Source of the DNA: Glebionis coronaria
Lineage: Eukaryota > Streptophyta > Magnoliopsida > Asterales > Asteraceae
Direction: 5' to 3'
NCBI GenBank assembly: GCA_025667525.1
Contig: CM046874.1
Coordinates: forward strand, 278,750,380-278,814,379
DNA: 64,000 nucleotides
Shown here: in pieces, positions 32,418-45,146 of the stretch
How the letters are laid out: each line of letters starts with the position of its first letter
Numbering within the stretch: position 1 is the first letter of the stretch
Program-made: the position numbers and the translations under genes
Notes under the pieces: model-generated
What the model saw: the letters and a program-made list of their open reading frames with translations, nothing else
Databases searched by the model: none
Told to the model about the DNA's origin: nothing

Positions 32418-34137
32418 CTGCGATGGTGGTTCAGCCGCCGGCTGACACCACTAGCCGCCGACTATGTGGTGTCGGCTAGGTGTTTTTCGGGCTCGGGTAT
32501 ATTTTTAAACACGGGTTTGGGCTCGGGAATTTTGAAAAGTATTTTAATAGTTTAATAGTTTAATTAAATTATTTTCAAGATTATTTAATTTAATTAAATA
32601 CATGACTTATGTTAAAATATTAAATTAATATTTCATGACTAACCTAAGTATTTACTTAGTTAATTTAATTAAAACATGGTATTTTTAATTAAATTCTTAT
32701 AATGTATAGTTTATTAAATTAACCAAGTTAATTATTTAATAAGCTATAATACTTAAACCATGACTTGTATTTTATTAATAAACTTTACTTGACGTTAATA
32801 ATCCAGCTTATTTCTAATTATGGAAACCTACTATTTTTGGAAACTTTATATTTTTAGAAACTTACTATTTATGGAAACCTGCTATTTTTAGAAAGTTACT
32901 TAGTATTACAATACAAGTATTACAATACCATACTACATGAATAATAAACAACAGAATACAAGAATAACTACAGATTAATACCTTAAACAGTTATAACATG
33001 AGTAATAAGCTAAGAACACACAGAACCAGTAAAATACATGTATTCAGACAACTCATACACGTCCCTATCCTTATGTAGTATTATCAGTCAAGGCGGAGTA
33101 GGTTTTTCAGCGTTTCCGTTAGTATCTACTGGACACAAGGTACGGATTTCCCGTCCTTCACTAAGGATAATCTCTTCCTTTATTAGGATTTCCCGTATGC
33201 AGCCAACTGTTTTCCCCAGTAGTTACAGATTTAAATACTTATGTTTTATTAGTTACCTTAGCCATATACATGCATGCCAGTTTCACCTAGTTATGAAGGT
33301 GCCATAACCATAACACTAGAGGCACTAGTGTTATGACTTCACCACGGCGGAGTAATAGCTCGTAGCGTCCCTTTCAGTTTATTTGGCCTTTATTATTATA
33401 TTATCATGTGGGGCGTATGGGTGCATCCTAGTTACAGTGTCAGTCAGGATTTCATGGTGAATGTGGTGTGTGTCTTGCATCCTTCACAAGGAGTTGATCC
33501 CTCCTACCAATTACAATATTAATTAGAGGCATCCCCTCTAATTTTCATGACGAGGTCACCCTCCAAGTATTCATGCACGTTGTTCACCTCATGACCTATA
33601 TTGGCTTTTGGGGTATTAAACTAATACAGATTTTCATAAGTAAACATAAGCTATGTTTTCAGAACTAAAACCATTAAACGTGTTATACATCTAGGGTTCC
33701 CAGGACTTATTCATTTCCGCTGCCTTTCATGCTTTATATGATCTTATATGCTTTCATTACTCTATGTTTCCATGCTTTATTGTATATCCGTGCACTGGGC
33801 GTTATGCTCAGCCGTTTTCCATTTCCATGTTTCCAAACGGCAGGTACCCAAGGTCGCAAGTAGGATCTCAAGAGTATGTGCATTTGGATGGAAGCTATCC
33901 AGCCTTCTATATCTTATGCATTTATCATATTGTATCTTACTTTATTTCATGTTGGACATTGTTTAGTCCTTTTCTTTTATAGTACTTATATTTGCTTGTG
34001 TTGAGTTACTTAGACTACCGATGTTTGTTTTCGGTATTTCTATTTATGGTCATGAATGTTTAGACATTTACCTTTCATGCTTTGATGACACACCATATAT
34101 TACTATGATATTTCATTTTAATAAATGGGATGTTACA
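32418..34137 (+). other. Second half of Tekay LTR copy B
   Basis: Continues the solo LTR after the copia insertion: GC-rich start, AT-rich middle, GGAAACTTT repeats (32820-32900), a hairpin (33310-33334) and the conserved end block. Short frames (32361-33982) are not genes; the frame equivalent to 16482-16736 is closed here by TAG near 33363. Confidence 0.85.
33310..33334 (+). repeat. Conserved LTR hairpin (copy B)
   Basis: Stem ATAACACTAG/CTAGTGTTAT, loop AGGCA: 10 bp perfect. Confidence 0.65.
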
Positions 34138-35055
34138 GTCAACAGCCTTTCTTAGTGAAGCTGTCATTCAGGACTACCAGGATAGTCTTGATAATGAAGA
34201 AGATACAAGAACTAGTGAGGAATATCTGAATGACCTTGAAGAGGAATTTCATAGAGAGCTCTTCTAGCCAAGTCTAGAAGATTCTTTAAGAAGGGAGGAA
34301 AGTTCTCAAGCACCATAAAAGCTACAGCTGACACTGTGTGCTTCAAATATGGAAAACCTGGTCATTCTGCTAAGGATTGTTAATCCAAAACATCCATTCC
34401 CTCTTATTCCTCACTAGCTCAGTCCCGACCACCTGGTTCATCACCATTTCAACAAAAACAAATTGCTTCATCTTTATTTCAGCAAAACAAGGTTGAACTT
34501 AGGCTAGCTAAAGATTTTGAGGCAAAGTATAGAGAGATCAAAGCAAGATTGGCACTCATGAGCACTGAAGGTTCATCCTCAAAGTCTACCAAGCATTAAA
34601 AGAACAAGGGGCTCATTACTGAAGCTTATGAATGGGATGAAGAGGAAGTCTCTTCAGATGATGATGAAATGGTGAATGTAAAAGTGCTGATGGGACTTGC
34701 TGATGATGAAGGTCCAAACTCAAATGTTGTAACAAAGGAAAGTGCTTGTAATGGTGAATGGGTCAATTTCACAATAAAAAGGTACAAACTCTTCTTGAAC
34801 TAGAAGATAAGGATGACATTAAATTTGTTTGATTACCTATGCATTGATCTAAAATTTGTTGAAGAACAAAGAAACAATCTTCTTGAGAAGTATAATAAAT
34901 TGTTCTTAAACTAGAAGATCATAGAGTAAGTTAATAGATTTAAAAGAGGCTAAACTTGATTTACTTACTTTTCAACAGTTAAATACTAAAATCATTGATG
35001 AAAACAAATCTTTAATAGTTTAACTAAAAGAAGCTAAAGATATTGTTAAATTGAT
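34138..35055 (+). pseudogene. gag: Copia gag, second part
   Basis: Resumes the gag of 19099-19828 after the solo LTR: AFLSEAVIQDYQDSLDNEED, then a zinc knuckle near 34345-34380 with its second Cys changed to Tyr (CFKYGKPGHSAKDC), DFEAKYREIKARLALMSTEG, EAYEWDEEEVSSDDDEM and LCIDLKFVEEQRNNLLEKYN (coiled coil). Many stops and frame changes. Cut at 35055 by the minus-strand Athila LTR; no pol remains in the window. Confidence 0.75.
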
Positions 35056-38000
35056 TGTAGTGTTTTACCACACCTCTAGAAAAAGGAGGTAAATAGGGAA
35101 AGTATTAAGTGATGATTTAGGAAAATCAAACACTAATGACCCTAATGAAAGTTCGTTTCCCAAGGAGGTATATGTGTGTGACTAAAATGTGGCAAGATTT
35201 GAGATTAATATTGGTTAGAAGGGGATGAGAAAAGAGAATGACGAAGACGTGAAATTAATTACTACTACGACTAAACGTAAAACCGTAAAATGAGCTAAAA
35301 TAAAAATTAATTCTAAAAATTACAAAAAATTCACCAAAAATCAAAATAAATAAAGAAAGAGTTTACCAATGATCAAAACTTTTTCAAACCTTTTAATTAA
35401 TTAATTACTAATTTTTAAATGCTAATTAAAGCCCTAAGAATCAAATTAATTATCAAAAAGCCCAAATTAAGATTTTTCAATTGGTAAACCTCTAAAATGA
35501 CCTAAAAAGATTAAAAACTATTTTTATAAATTTTTAAACTAAGAAAAACTATTTAAAATGATTTAAAAACTATTAAAACTTAAAATAATTATAAAAATTA
35601 ATCTAAAGATGATAAAATTAATCTAAGAGTTGCAAAATTCCTATTTTAATGTATTTAAGCGAAGAAAAATATAAAAAGTGCAAAAATGTGAAATTTGAAA
35701 AATAATAATAAATAATATTAAAATAATATTAAAAATCCAAAAATTATAAAAAATTCTAAAAACTTGCAAACTAGTTTATTTTAACCTAAATAAACAGAAA
35801 ATGAAAGTGAAATTACCAAAATACCTCTATTGGGCCCCCAAATGGGCTAAAATCAAAAACAGTCAAGCTTAATGGGCTTTTTAGTCCAAAAAGTCAAAAT
35901 AAGCCCTAATGACTTGAAAAAGCCCCATCTGACTCAAAATTCAATTCTAAACACAAAACTCTGAAGGCCCAAAAGCTGAAAATGAGCTTATCACAGCTTA
36001 ATGAACAAACAGCTTATTCTTATTGGGCCAATAAGCCCATTAAGCAATAAGCCAATGCCATAAGCTCTAATTTGACACACAACCTTCTTTTGGGATACCA
36101 AAGAGATCTGTAAAAAGAAATTTTGAAAAAGCACACTCAATAAGCCAGAAATAAGCCAAGAACAATTCCATAAAACGACAAAATAGTTGGAATAGAGTTC
36201 TAGGCTGTTTAAGAAGCTCTGATTTGTTGCAAAAGCTCACAAATAGCTTAACTAAGAATAATCAATCAAGAAAATCGCAAAAAGCCAAGTAGAATAAGCT
36301 GTAAGAACCAATAAGCTGGCTGAAAAAGCTAAATAAGCTAGTTTTCTAGCAAAAGCTTAACCAAAAGACTTGTAACCTTCCAGACTTGTTATTAAGCTGA
36401 GAAAAATGAGTTCTATTACAAAAACCAAGTTGTTGCATGTACCAATAAGCAAAACAGACTCAATAAGCTATATGACCAATTTTGACCAATAGTCAAACGC
36501 TGACAAGAGTAAATCAAACGCTGACAAGCACAATTTTGGACGTTGACAGACTTAATGAAGTGTTAAAACTTTGTTTTCACCCTGCTGGTCAAGGCTTGAG
36601 TACAAACCTTGTGAATCAAGGTCTACCAGTTGGGTAGACTTGATGAGTTTTGGCACAAATAAGCCAATAAGCCAGTAAGCTTATAAGCTATCAACAAAGC
36701 AATCCAAGTAGCCAAATATCCTCACAAGCAGCACATAAACAGGATCCAAGATACAAAACAACAAGCCTTACACTATAAATATAAATGCAAGCACCAAATG
36801 AGGTTGTCACTTTGCTGATGCAAATGACCACTTCAGCCAACTTTGATAAGCTATAACACACTCAATAAGCTACCAAATTCAACAACCAGATAACCAATAG
36901 ATAGCTTATCACCCAAACTATTCCCAAACCTGATTTCAGACCATAGATCTAACTAACAAAGAAGTTATTGGATCTGATGTGTTTGACCAATTTCAAAAAC
37001 ACTTTTATTAGATTTTTGCAAAACTTCAAATCCTTTTCCCAATCTTTCAGAAACCAATGACTAAAACTTGTATATTATGACTTGTTTAGACTTCCCAAAA
37101 CCTAAGAACCAAGGGCACAAGGCCACAAGGCCTTATGAACCAGTAATCCCAAACAATCCTTTATTAAGCACTTTTCAAACAAAATTCTTAATCCTTCAAA
37201 CAACCTACTGATTTTATAGATCAAAAAGCAACACTAGGTGACAACTAACAGATTGCAACCATAAAACACAAAGCACAAGCACAAAATCACCAAATCACAT
37301 TCCAAAATACAAAACAGACAAGATCATATGATTTTTGAGAGGAAACTTAACAAGAGCTTATAACTGTCCTCCACAACATCCTAGGAGGACCAGCAATGCT
37401 CCTTGGACCTTGTTCAACAACTAGAACAAGACCAAGGTACTTCAACAAGAAATATGGATGACTGCCTTGGTTGATGTTTCTAAGCAGAAACTCAAGGGCT
37501 TGATTTCTTCAAACAATGAACAAACAACCCAACCAAAGACCCTAATCCCTTCACAAGCTTGGTGTCAACAAGCTTGTAAGAGCTTATAGCTTTTGGTTAA
37601 GGATTAGTACAACAAAAATAGCAAAATCAGAAACCTCTTTTCAAGCTTTTTTCAAACTTGAAAACCTTACCAAACATAAACGTCCTTGAACCTATTGATT
37701 CAAGCACACTTATAACATCAAATGGAACTCAAAATTACCCTTAAACAACACCAACTTTCAAAAACATAAAAAGGAATTACAATTTTCTCAAAATACCAAC
37801 TTTTATAAATATCAAAAAGGAATTACAATGTTTAACAGGTAAAACTGGAACAAAGGGACTCTCACAAGTTGAGGTCTCCTTTTATAGGACTAACAGATGA
37901 TTCTAGAATGCTAAAAACCCTAGCTATGAATTCTCAAAATTGCCCTTGAGTGCTTGATGCCGTTTGATGTGTGTGAGCTGTCCAAATGCATCAGGGACAT

Positions 38001-38976
38001 TCATTTTAGCTTTGGAGTTAAGCTATGACTCTAAGCTGTTGATTTGGCCATGTGTCCTTACTTGGAGAGGAGGGTGTGATGTGATTGGGTAACGGGGTAG
38101 ATGGTAGGGTCCATTGGTGAGTGGAGAAGAGGGATTTGATGTTGGGATGGGTTTCAGGTGAGGTGAATCACACATGTGCCAAGGTAATTTCTTTTTCCCC
38201 TCTGTTTTGTAAAAAGTAAAACTGGGTTCATCACGTGCTACAGTGCCACGTTTGATCCGATTTTAGTGGAGGGTAACTGTGTTTGGCGCAAATTATGTTT
38301 GAATGTTTCAGTTGTACACAATTGGCCCTTAGTCTTTGGAAAACAATGAATAACAAGTTTCTTTTTCAAGCAAACCCGTTTTCCTTTGTAAACTAAGTTT
38401 TTGAATTCCCACATTGGCCACAAAAAGTTTTGGAAAAGGGAATTAGGGCTTTTTAAACTTTAGGCTAATTACAATTTCAGTCCTTATGATGTTTTATCCA
38501 TTTTTAAAGGACTAAAAATGCAATATTCTTGATCTTCAAGGACTTCTTTGGATCTTGGACTTTATGAAGGACCATTATTGACAATTTAGTATGGCTGAGG
38601 GACTAAATTTGCCAATTCTTCAAACTTGGAGGACCTTTTTGTAATTATGACAAACTTAAGGGACCAAACTTGTATTTATGAATTCACAAGGGTTTTAAGT
38701 GTTATTTCTTCATTCATTGAGGATCAATCTTGTATTTCTTCAAGTCTTCAAGGGTTAATCTTGGATAAATCATGAACTAGGGCCCGGTTCTTTGTACGGC
38801 TTCATTTCTCGTGTCTGTTTTTCCTTGTTTCTTGTGATCTTTTGTCTTTTTTACGATATCCATACCTAAAACACACAAGTAAACAAATGCAAGAATATAT
38901 ATGGTATTTTATGACATTTTTATGCATTAAAAGCCCGAAAAGAATGATGAGATCATGTATAAATGCCATCTCATCA
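35056..38976 (-). mobile_element. Athila 3' LTR (3.9 kb)
   Basis: In element sense TGATGAGATGG at 38976 to AACACTACA at 35056. The start aligns with the LTR start at 48117 (both continue ...TTTTAGGTAYGGATAT), and the end, GGAGGTAAATAGGGAAAG inverted, with 52295-52335. Terminal hairpin, TATA box (37878-37888), U3 tract of AGTCCTT/GGACC motifs (38460-38760), AT-rich U5. No genes. Confidence 0.9.
37878..37888 (-). promoter_or_regulatory. Athila LTR TATA box
   Basis: CCTATAAAAGG on the minus strand, 1.09 kb into the LTR. Confidence 0.6.
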
Positions 38977-38991
38977 CTCCCCCATACTAAG
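38977..38991 (-). promoter_or_regulatory. Athila polypurine tract
   Basis: Minus-strand CTTAGTATGGGGGAG directly before LTR start TGATGAG. Confidence 0.85.
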
Positions 38992-41149
38992 CCATTGTCG
39001 TGCCCTCACGCAATGCTAGAATAAAGTATCTAAGCATCACCAAAATTCATTTTTTTTACCCTTTATTGAAAAGTAAAAGACCTGCAATAATACTACGAAG
39101 ATGTGTAAAGACATAATGTATGATTTTCATTACGAATGTGACTTTTAGGGTCAAAGAATAGAAACAAGTAAATGTCCCTTAGAGTAAATTTCGTCATCCT
39201 TGATTGTCATACATTCCATGCTAAGTGCAAAAACGAGATCATTGTTGGTACAAGTCACAATGCTAACACTACTCATACGTCCAAATTGTGTAATACTTTT
39301 TCTCCCGGCAATCCTAGTTATTATAAAAGGAAATGGGTCACTAGCATTTTTTAACTATTTGTCATGGATCACAAGTGATTCATATTGACTTATTTAAGTA
39401 GTTATTAGTCCGAAAGCAAAGTAGCACGATTTAATCGATAGTTAGCTGAAGGACAAAATCTTTTAAAACGGCTTCTCGTGTATCTCCTTAAGTTCATATC
39501 TTGGCATAACTTGTTTCACTATTTGAGACCTTTCTCGGACCGATATTTGGCATGTACTTCATACTTCAAATCTTGGGAAGACGTTCTTGAAATTATGGTC
39601 TTCTCTTCATATTTTGGAATTTCTTCACTTGACGTTTTTTAGAGATTCTTCAAATTTAGACCACGACTTCATCATTTTTCTTCAATCTTTATTTTGGACT
39701 TTGATATACAACGATCCGCCTCCTTTTCGGACTTGGAAATATTTATCCTCATACCTTGTAAAGGTCTTTTTGGATAGACTTTCTCCATGATCTTTAGGGG
39801 AGTAATTGATTTTCGTCGTGTGTCTCGATCCTTCATATTGATTTAGGAATAATGATACTTCACATCATCTTGGATCTTTAACAAAAAAATAGAGCTCCTC
39901 ATGCCTTGTTAGGGCCTTTTTGGATCTTCACCAATCTTCGCGTCCCACTTCAATAAGTTATGCCTTGGCTATGAACTCTATTCAACCCCGAGCAACTTTT
40001 AAACGATCTTGCGCTAGAGGCTAAGTAACCTTTCAAATCTTACGACCTTACTTATTGCAGTTATTTTTATTCCTAATGCATTGATCTTATAGGAAGAAAA
40101 AACCACAATTAAAAACATATGAGTTTTTGAAAGAACATTTTCATGTTCTACGTTTAGCATGATCACTTGTCTAACTCTATCACTTCTCGTTCTTCACTAT
40201 ATAAAGACCTCTAATTAAAGAGACTCGTGAATACTTAGCCATGCAAGTCAAAATTAAGCCAAATTTGGATTAGCTTTCATTAAGACTATATCAAATCAAA
40301 GTTTTGGGTTTTCAAGCCACCTATAGGATCTTTCACTATCTTGGACTTTTTCAAGTTTAGAGAATGCATTTTATAGTTCCCTTGATAAGTGACTTTCTAG
40401 GATCAATTATAGGAACTTGCGAAAAGTTCTTGTTCTTAACCCGAATGAGCTAAGACTTTCGCGTTTTAAAGTTCCCTATATAAAAGTCTAGCAAAACTTG
40501 AATTGAGCGGGTTAAGGAATGTAAATGGCTCCAAATGCCCATCAAGGCAGAAATTAGCTCTTATTCTACCCATCGGAAAATATACATTCGTGTCTTAAAA
40601 ACACTTATGAAAACTAAGAAAAAATTTAAAATTTGGCTATTTTAGCCTTATTATTAGCAACAAAACAAAACATTGAAAGTTGGAAAACGTGAGGGCGTAG
40701 CAAAGCAAGTATCTATTCACCCCCCATACTAAAAGTAAACATTGTCCTCAACGTTTCGAGTCTAAAGGTGGAGCACGCCCATACTAGAGACGAAGAATCG
40801 AATGCTTAGGATCTAGCATGGAAAGGGTGATCAACAATATATCTAAAGCCGTTTATTAATTATGCTAAAAGATAATTGTTAGAACAATAAAGGATATGCC
40901 AATGGATTCGTGAAAAACTTCTTCAAGCAAACGATGGAGGCTCACGTAAACGAACACGAGAGTCTTCAATCGTAGATGATGATGATCTAGATAACACAAT
41001 CACAAACAACCACAAGACCACGAGTTGGAAGGGCACAAATCCCCTCTCATTAGTTATTAGAAAGCATAAAAGGATAAGCATGGGATTTCCTCCACGAGGC
41101 ACCTCGTTTTTGATTACCGAGTCATGAGCTCGACTCGATCCCCTCAATG
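38992..41149 (-). other. Athila 3' non-coding region
   Basis: About 2.1 kb between integrase and LTR. No env-like or other ORF survives. Two further purine tracts resembling the real one lie at 40719-40735 and 40778-40789, with GAGGACAATG just upstream of the former (element sense). Frames here (39172-39790, 40923-41147) are short and unsupported. Confidence 0.7.
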
Positions 41150-41494
41150 CTAATTGTCATTGGGGAAGGTGACTTGGTCGAGGTCAACCATTGAAGGAAT
41201 TTCCCCACCAAAGTAGTGCTTAAGCCTATGTCCATTCACCTTGAAGTTAGGACCATCATCTTGAGCTAGCTCGATGGTCCGATAAGGAAACACTTGTGTA
41301 ACGGTGAAAGGACCCGACCAACAAGATTTCAGTTTCCCAGAAAATATCTTAAGTCTAGAGTTAAAAAGTAACACTTGATCACCAACGTTGAAGACCCGGT
41401 TTTTAATCTTTGCATCATTAAACTTTTTAGTCTTTTCTTTGAAAATCAATGAATTTTCGTAAGCATTGTCTCTTAGTTCATCCAATTCATTCAA
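41150..41494 (-). pseudogene. pol: Athila integrase C-terminal domain
   Basis: LDELRDNAYENSLIFKEKTK, RVFNVGDQVLLFNSRLKIFS, LKSCWSGPFTVTQVFPYRTI, FKVNGHRLKHYFGGE, ending FPNDN and TGA-type stop at 41150. Continues the core upstream after a small frameshift (about 41487-41510). Confidence 0.85.
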
Positions 41495-42370
41495 TTGTTT
41501 TCCGGTGATCCCCCGCGGTCTTTAAGTAAAAGTTTGCATGCTTAAGGGCCCAATATGCCTTGTGCTCCAATTCAATGGGCATATGACAATTCTTCCCATA
41601 GACTAACTTATAAGGAGTACAACCGATAGGTGTCTTATAAGCGGTCCTAAAGGCCCATAAAGCGTCAGCGAGTTTGTCGGACCATGAAGCACGGTTTTCT
41701 CCAATCGACCTCTCTAAAATCTTCTTCAAAGCTCGGTTCAAAACTTCGACTTGCCCACTCGTTTGCGGGTGATAAGCCGTAGAAAGACGATGAGTAACTC
41801 CATATTTCTTTAAGACCTTCTCGAATTGGTCATTACAAAAATGGGTTCCACGATCGCTTATAATAGCACGAGGGGTTCCGAACCGAGAGAATAGTTGTTT
41901 CAAAAACTTCACTACCAAACGAGCATCATTAGTAGGTAAAGCCTTAGCTTCCACCCAATTAGAAAGGTAGTCCACCGCGACGAGGATATACTTGTTACCA
42001 TGAGACGATGGGAACGACCACATAAAGTCTATGCCCCAAATGTCCAAAATTTCACACACTTGAATTATGTTTTGCGGCATTTCATCACGTTGAGACGATT
42101 TTCCTTGACGTTGGCACGAATCACACGACTTCACAAGTGCGTGTGCATCACGATAGATAGAAGGCCAAAAGAAGCCGACATCGAACACTTTCTTAGCCGT
42201 GAGATTAGCACCGTGGTGACCACCCGTGGGTCCCTCGTGACAAGCTCTAAGGATATTAGAAGCTTCGGCACCAAAAACACAACGTCGAATGAGTTGATCT
42301 GCACAAACCCGAAAGAGATAAGGGTCGTCCCAAAAATAGAACTTGACGTCACGAAAGAATTTTCGCTTTT
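41487..42370 (-). pseudogene. pol: Athila integrase: zinc finger and catalytic core
   Basis: Coding-like up to the junction at 42370: [39 protein letters not shown] (HHCC finger start), [10 protein letters not shown], then [12 protein letters not shown] (first Asp), [15 protein letters not shown] (second Asp), [20 protein letters not shown] (Glu), and [20 protein letters not shown]. The triad is present; a Trp stands where Gly is usual after DFM. Truncated at the copia LTR, with no upstream pol. Confidence 0.88.
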
Positions 42371-42660
42371 TGTTGGAAACTCACTTTATGTGACGACATT
42401 TAAGAATTCCCATTAGTTATCATAGTCACACACGTTTAGACTAGTCTAGGTTCTTGTACTGTTAAGCATATCGTGTGTGACTATATATACCCCTCCTTAG
42501 CTTCCAAGGAGGGGTGTTGGTTGTGTCACATTTTCACTTAATACATTTCATCTTATATTTCACACACATTCAACCTCTCTCTCTCTCTCTAGGCCAACAA
42601 TGGCTTCCACCACCATCTACCACCACATTAGACCACTGGATCCGATTTAGCATTTCTACA
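42371..42660 (+). mobile_element. 5' LTR of the non-coding copia element
   Basis: TATA box CTATATATA near 42482, a CT microsatellite near 42574-42590, ends CATTTCTACA. Confidence 0.92.
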
Positions 42661-42662
42661 TT

Positions 42663-42675
42663 TGGCATCAGAGCC
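42663..42675 (+). promoter_or_regulatory. Primer-binding site, initiator-Met type
   Basis: TGGCATCAGAGCC, one base from canonical, two bases after the 5' LTR. Confidence 0.85.
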
Positions 42676-43084
42676 TTGGTTCATTCCTTGGATCGTGTTT
42701 ATGTTATCGATTTAGATGGTCTACAAATTTTTTTATGGTCCGTATGTTCCATTTTCTTGTCACGGTTTGTGTTTTCTTTCAACATTCACAAGTCTCTGTC
42801 ACGTTATGTTATTTTTTGTCCACAGTCTCATTGTATTGGTTTCATCAAAAAGTTGTCATCATATCTATGGTCATTTGTATGTCATCAGTCAAAAGAAAGA
42901 TTTATCCATGGTCAATTTGAGTTTTTTCATAGTCAAAAGTTATCACTTTTTCGTATCTGGTCTAACTTGATCTGGTAGTTTTTCTGGGTCTATCTTGATG
43001 TTTCTGATGATAAACTCACCCAGAAAATATTCAGTGTACCAGTCCCGGATTTTCAGGAACAAGGATAACTTTGGATAAGATTCT

Positions 43085-43395
43085 GCTTCCTAGTACATCG
43101 CATTGAGTGCGATGGGTTGAATACGATGGCTCCATTACGATGGCTCTACTATGATGGAACCATCGCAATGGGTCATCTTGATGCGATGGACTCTTCATGA
43201 TCAGACTGTGATGGGTCTTAGTTTAAACTGCGATGGACTTGTTGACTTTGACTGCGATGGAAATTTTTTTTTTGGTATAAGACTGCGATGGACTGCAATG
43301 ATGATTTAAAAAGCCTTCGATGGACTTCTTTTGTTTAAGACTGCGATGGGTTCGTTATTTTTGACTGCGATAGTTAAATATTTGACTACGATGCA
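43085..43395 (+). repeat. Degenerate TGCGATGG tract
   Basis: About 13 copies of (T/A)(G/A)CGATGG-type octamers, most preceded by GACT, at irregular 12-30-base spacing. Confidence 0.75.
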
Positions 43396-45146
43396 TTTTT
43401 TAAAATTTCATGCCCATGTTGTTTAACTGACACTTGACTGAAACCAATCGCAACCGAGTCAACTCGGTATTTACCGAGTTGACTCAGTTAAACTCACTGA
43501 GTCGAACACAATTTAACAGACCAACCTTTTATCTCCACAACTCCAAAACTAACCTATTCCCATCGTCTCCTAACCCCTCTATTAATCACAACAAAACTCT
43601 CATATCATCATAAATATATCTTTCGAAAGAAACCCCTCATTCATTTTCGAATTTAAAGAAGACAGTGAACAAGTTTGTCCACGTCCATCTTTGTTTCGAC
43701 TGACACATAAGTCTTATATCATCTTCCATCAGTGTCATGGCATAAGCCTTCATTATTTTTCGAATGTAAAGATTGAATCTAAACAAGCATGTTTAGTTCA
43801 AGTCTTTGATTCGATTAAGACTCAAAACCGACATGCATCACGAATCACTTACCCGAGATCATTTCTGATCTTGAAGCCCTCTTTTACAAGTATTTATACT
43901 TGAATTTTAACCTGTTTTTGAAATAAAAGATGGATTAGGTGATTGATTCGGTGGATTTTTATGTGGGTAATTGAATGAAGAATCAGTGGATGTAGATGCA
44001 TATGATGGGGGCAGATTTAGTTTATAAGTGGCGATTTGCAAATTTGTTGATGAATTGGAGATTAGGATGAGATGCAGGGAATTGTGATAGATTTTAGGGG
44101 CAGATGAAACAAAGTAAGAATGGAGGTTAGGTAAAGTATGACTTAGGGATTAGTATGGTTTTATATATAAGGTAAAACATACGGATTGTTTTCATTATGT
44201 GGGGTTACACGTGGTCATGTTGATTCATTTGGCGGAGTTCACAAAGTCCTAATAGGTCATTTTTATTGGAATGTTATATCCCAATCATATGGATCGGGTT
44301 GTATTTTGTTGTAGATTGGGCCTTATGTGGATGACGAATATAACTGGTAAACTAGTGATGGATCGGGTCATTTTAATTTAAAATGGGCCGTGTGATTTGA
44401 TCATACACACAATTTTTTAAACAAATTTGTATTTTTTTATAAATTTTGTGTATATTAAGTTATACGTTGGTCATCATCGGAACGAGACAAAGTAACAAGT
44501 GACGTGACGAGAAGTATGTGACGAGAATTTATTTGAGAGGAGACCAATGGAAAAAATGGGCGATTTTTGAGTGACTACAGATTTTTTTTGGATCGGATAT
44601 TAATTACTTGAAGACGGAGACGAATTTCTTCGAAGGCGTGTACTTATTTTATCCTTGAACAGATAACTTGCTCGTGCTTAATCTCTGAATGATGACTTGT
44701 TTATCTGGTTTCCGGGTTCGGGGTGGATGGTTGATGACTCGGATAACTATCACTCAAAGGGGTTACTTTGTTGTACTCAGTGTCACGCGCATAGTCGACG
44801 TGGATAATTTCAAGAGGGGTTGTGCTTATAGACATCTTTAGTGATGCATTGGGCACTTAAAATTTTATCCACCGTTCTTCATTCAACAATAGTGCAAGCT
44901 TAAGTCACAAGATCGAAGGATTCTTATTCAGTTTCATGTTTGATGTATCTGGTTCATTCCATCAGTGGTCACTTCAAATTGCCTTCAAGTGGGTTGGTAA
45001 AGATGGCCATGGAGAGTTTATGAGAAGAGATTTTCAATCAACAGCTGATTCTCACCGAATATAATTAAGCTTATTTATTATTCTCTCGAGATTTTCAGGT
45101 TTATGTGCTTACGATTTATTGATGGTTCCAATTTTCGAAACCATCA

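Larger units (their letters stand above)
19829..34137 (+). mobile_element. Tekay-family solo LTR (copy B) split by a copia element
   Basis: TGTAAAAACCGC start at 19829 and GGATGTTACA end at 34137, flanked by GTCAA on both sides, with copia gag on both sides. Minus the nested element (20787-32412 and one duplication) the LTR is about 2,680 bp. It aligns with copy A over its length: CATGAACAGTACAC near the start, TTTCACGCATTCGGT, the Ala/Arg-free GC-rich hairpin segment, GGAAACTTT repeats and the GATGACACACCATA end. No internal region, hence a solo LTR. Confidence 0.9.
35056..42370 (-). mobile_element. Athila-type Ty3/gypsy, 3' half, minus strand
   Basis: In element sense: integrase (42371 to 41150), a 2.2-kb 3' region, purine tract, and a 3.9-kb LTR (38976 to 35056). 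Gag, protease, RT and the 5' LTR are missing: the element stops at 42370 where a copia LTR begins. Closely related to the plus-strand Athila at 48117-60200 (integrase and PPT regions align). Inserted into copia gag at 35055. Confidence 0.9.

Noticed and set aside
38238..40000. An env-like ORF in Athila 3' regions
   Set aside because: Looked for in both Athila copies; only short broken frames without membrane segments.
41500..42416. Plus-strand frames over the minus-strand Athila integrase
   Set aside because: Antisense shadows of a recognised integrase.
42514..42978. 154-codon frame at the 5' LTR edge of the non-coding copia as a gag
   Set aside because: Starts inside the LTR, crosses the primer site, and has no gag or zinc-knuckle motif; hydrophobic because of T-rich DNA.
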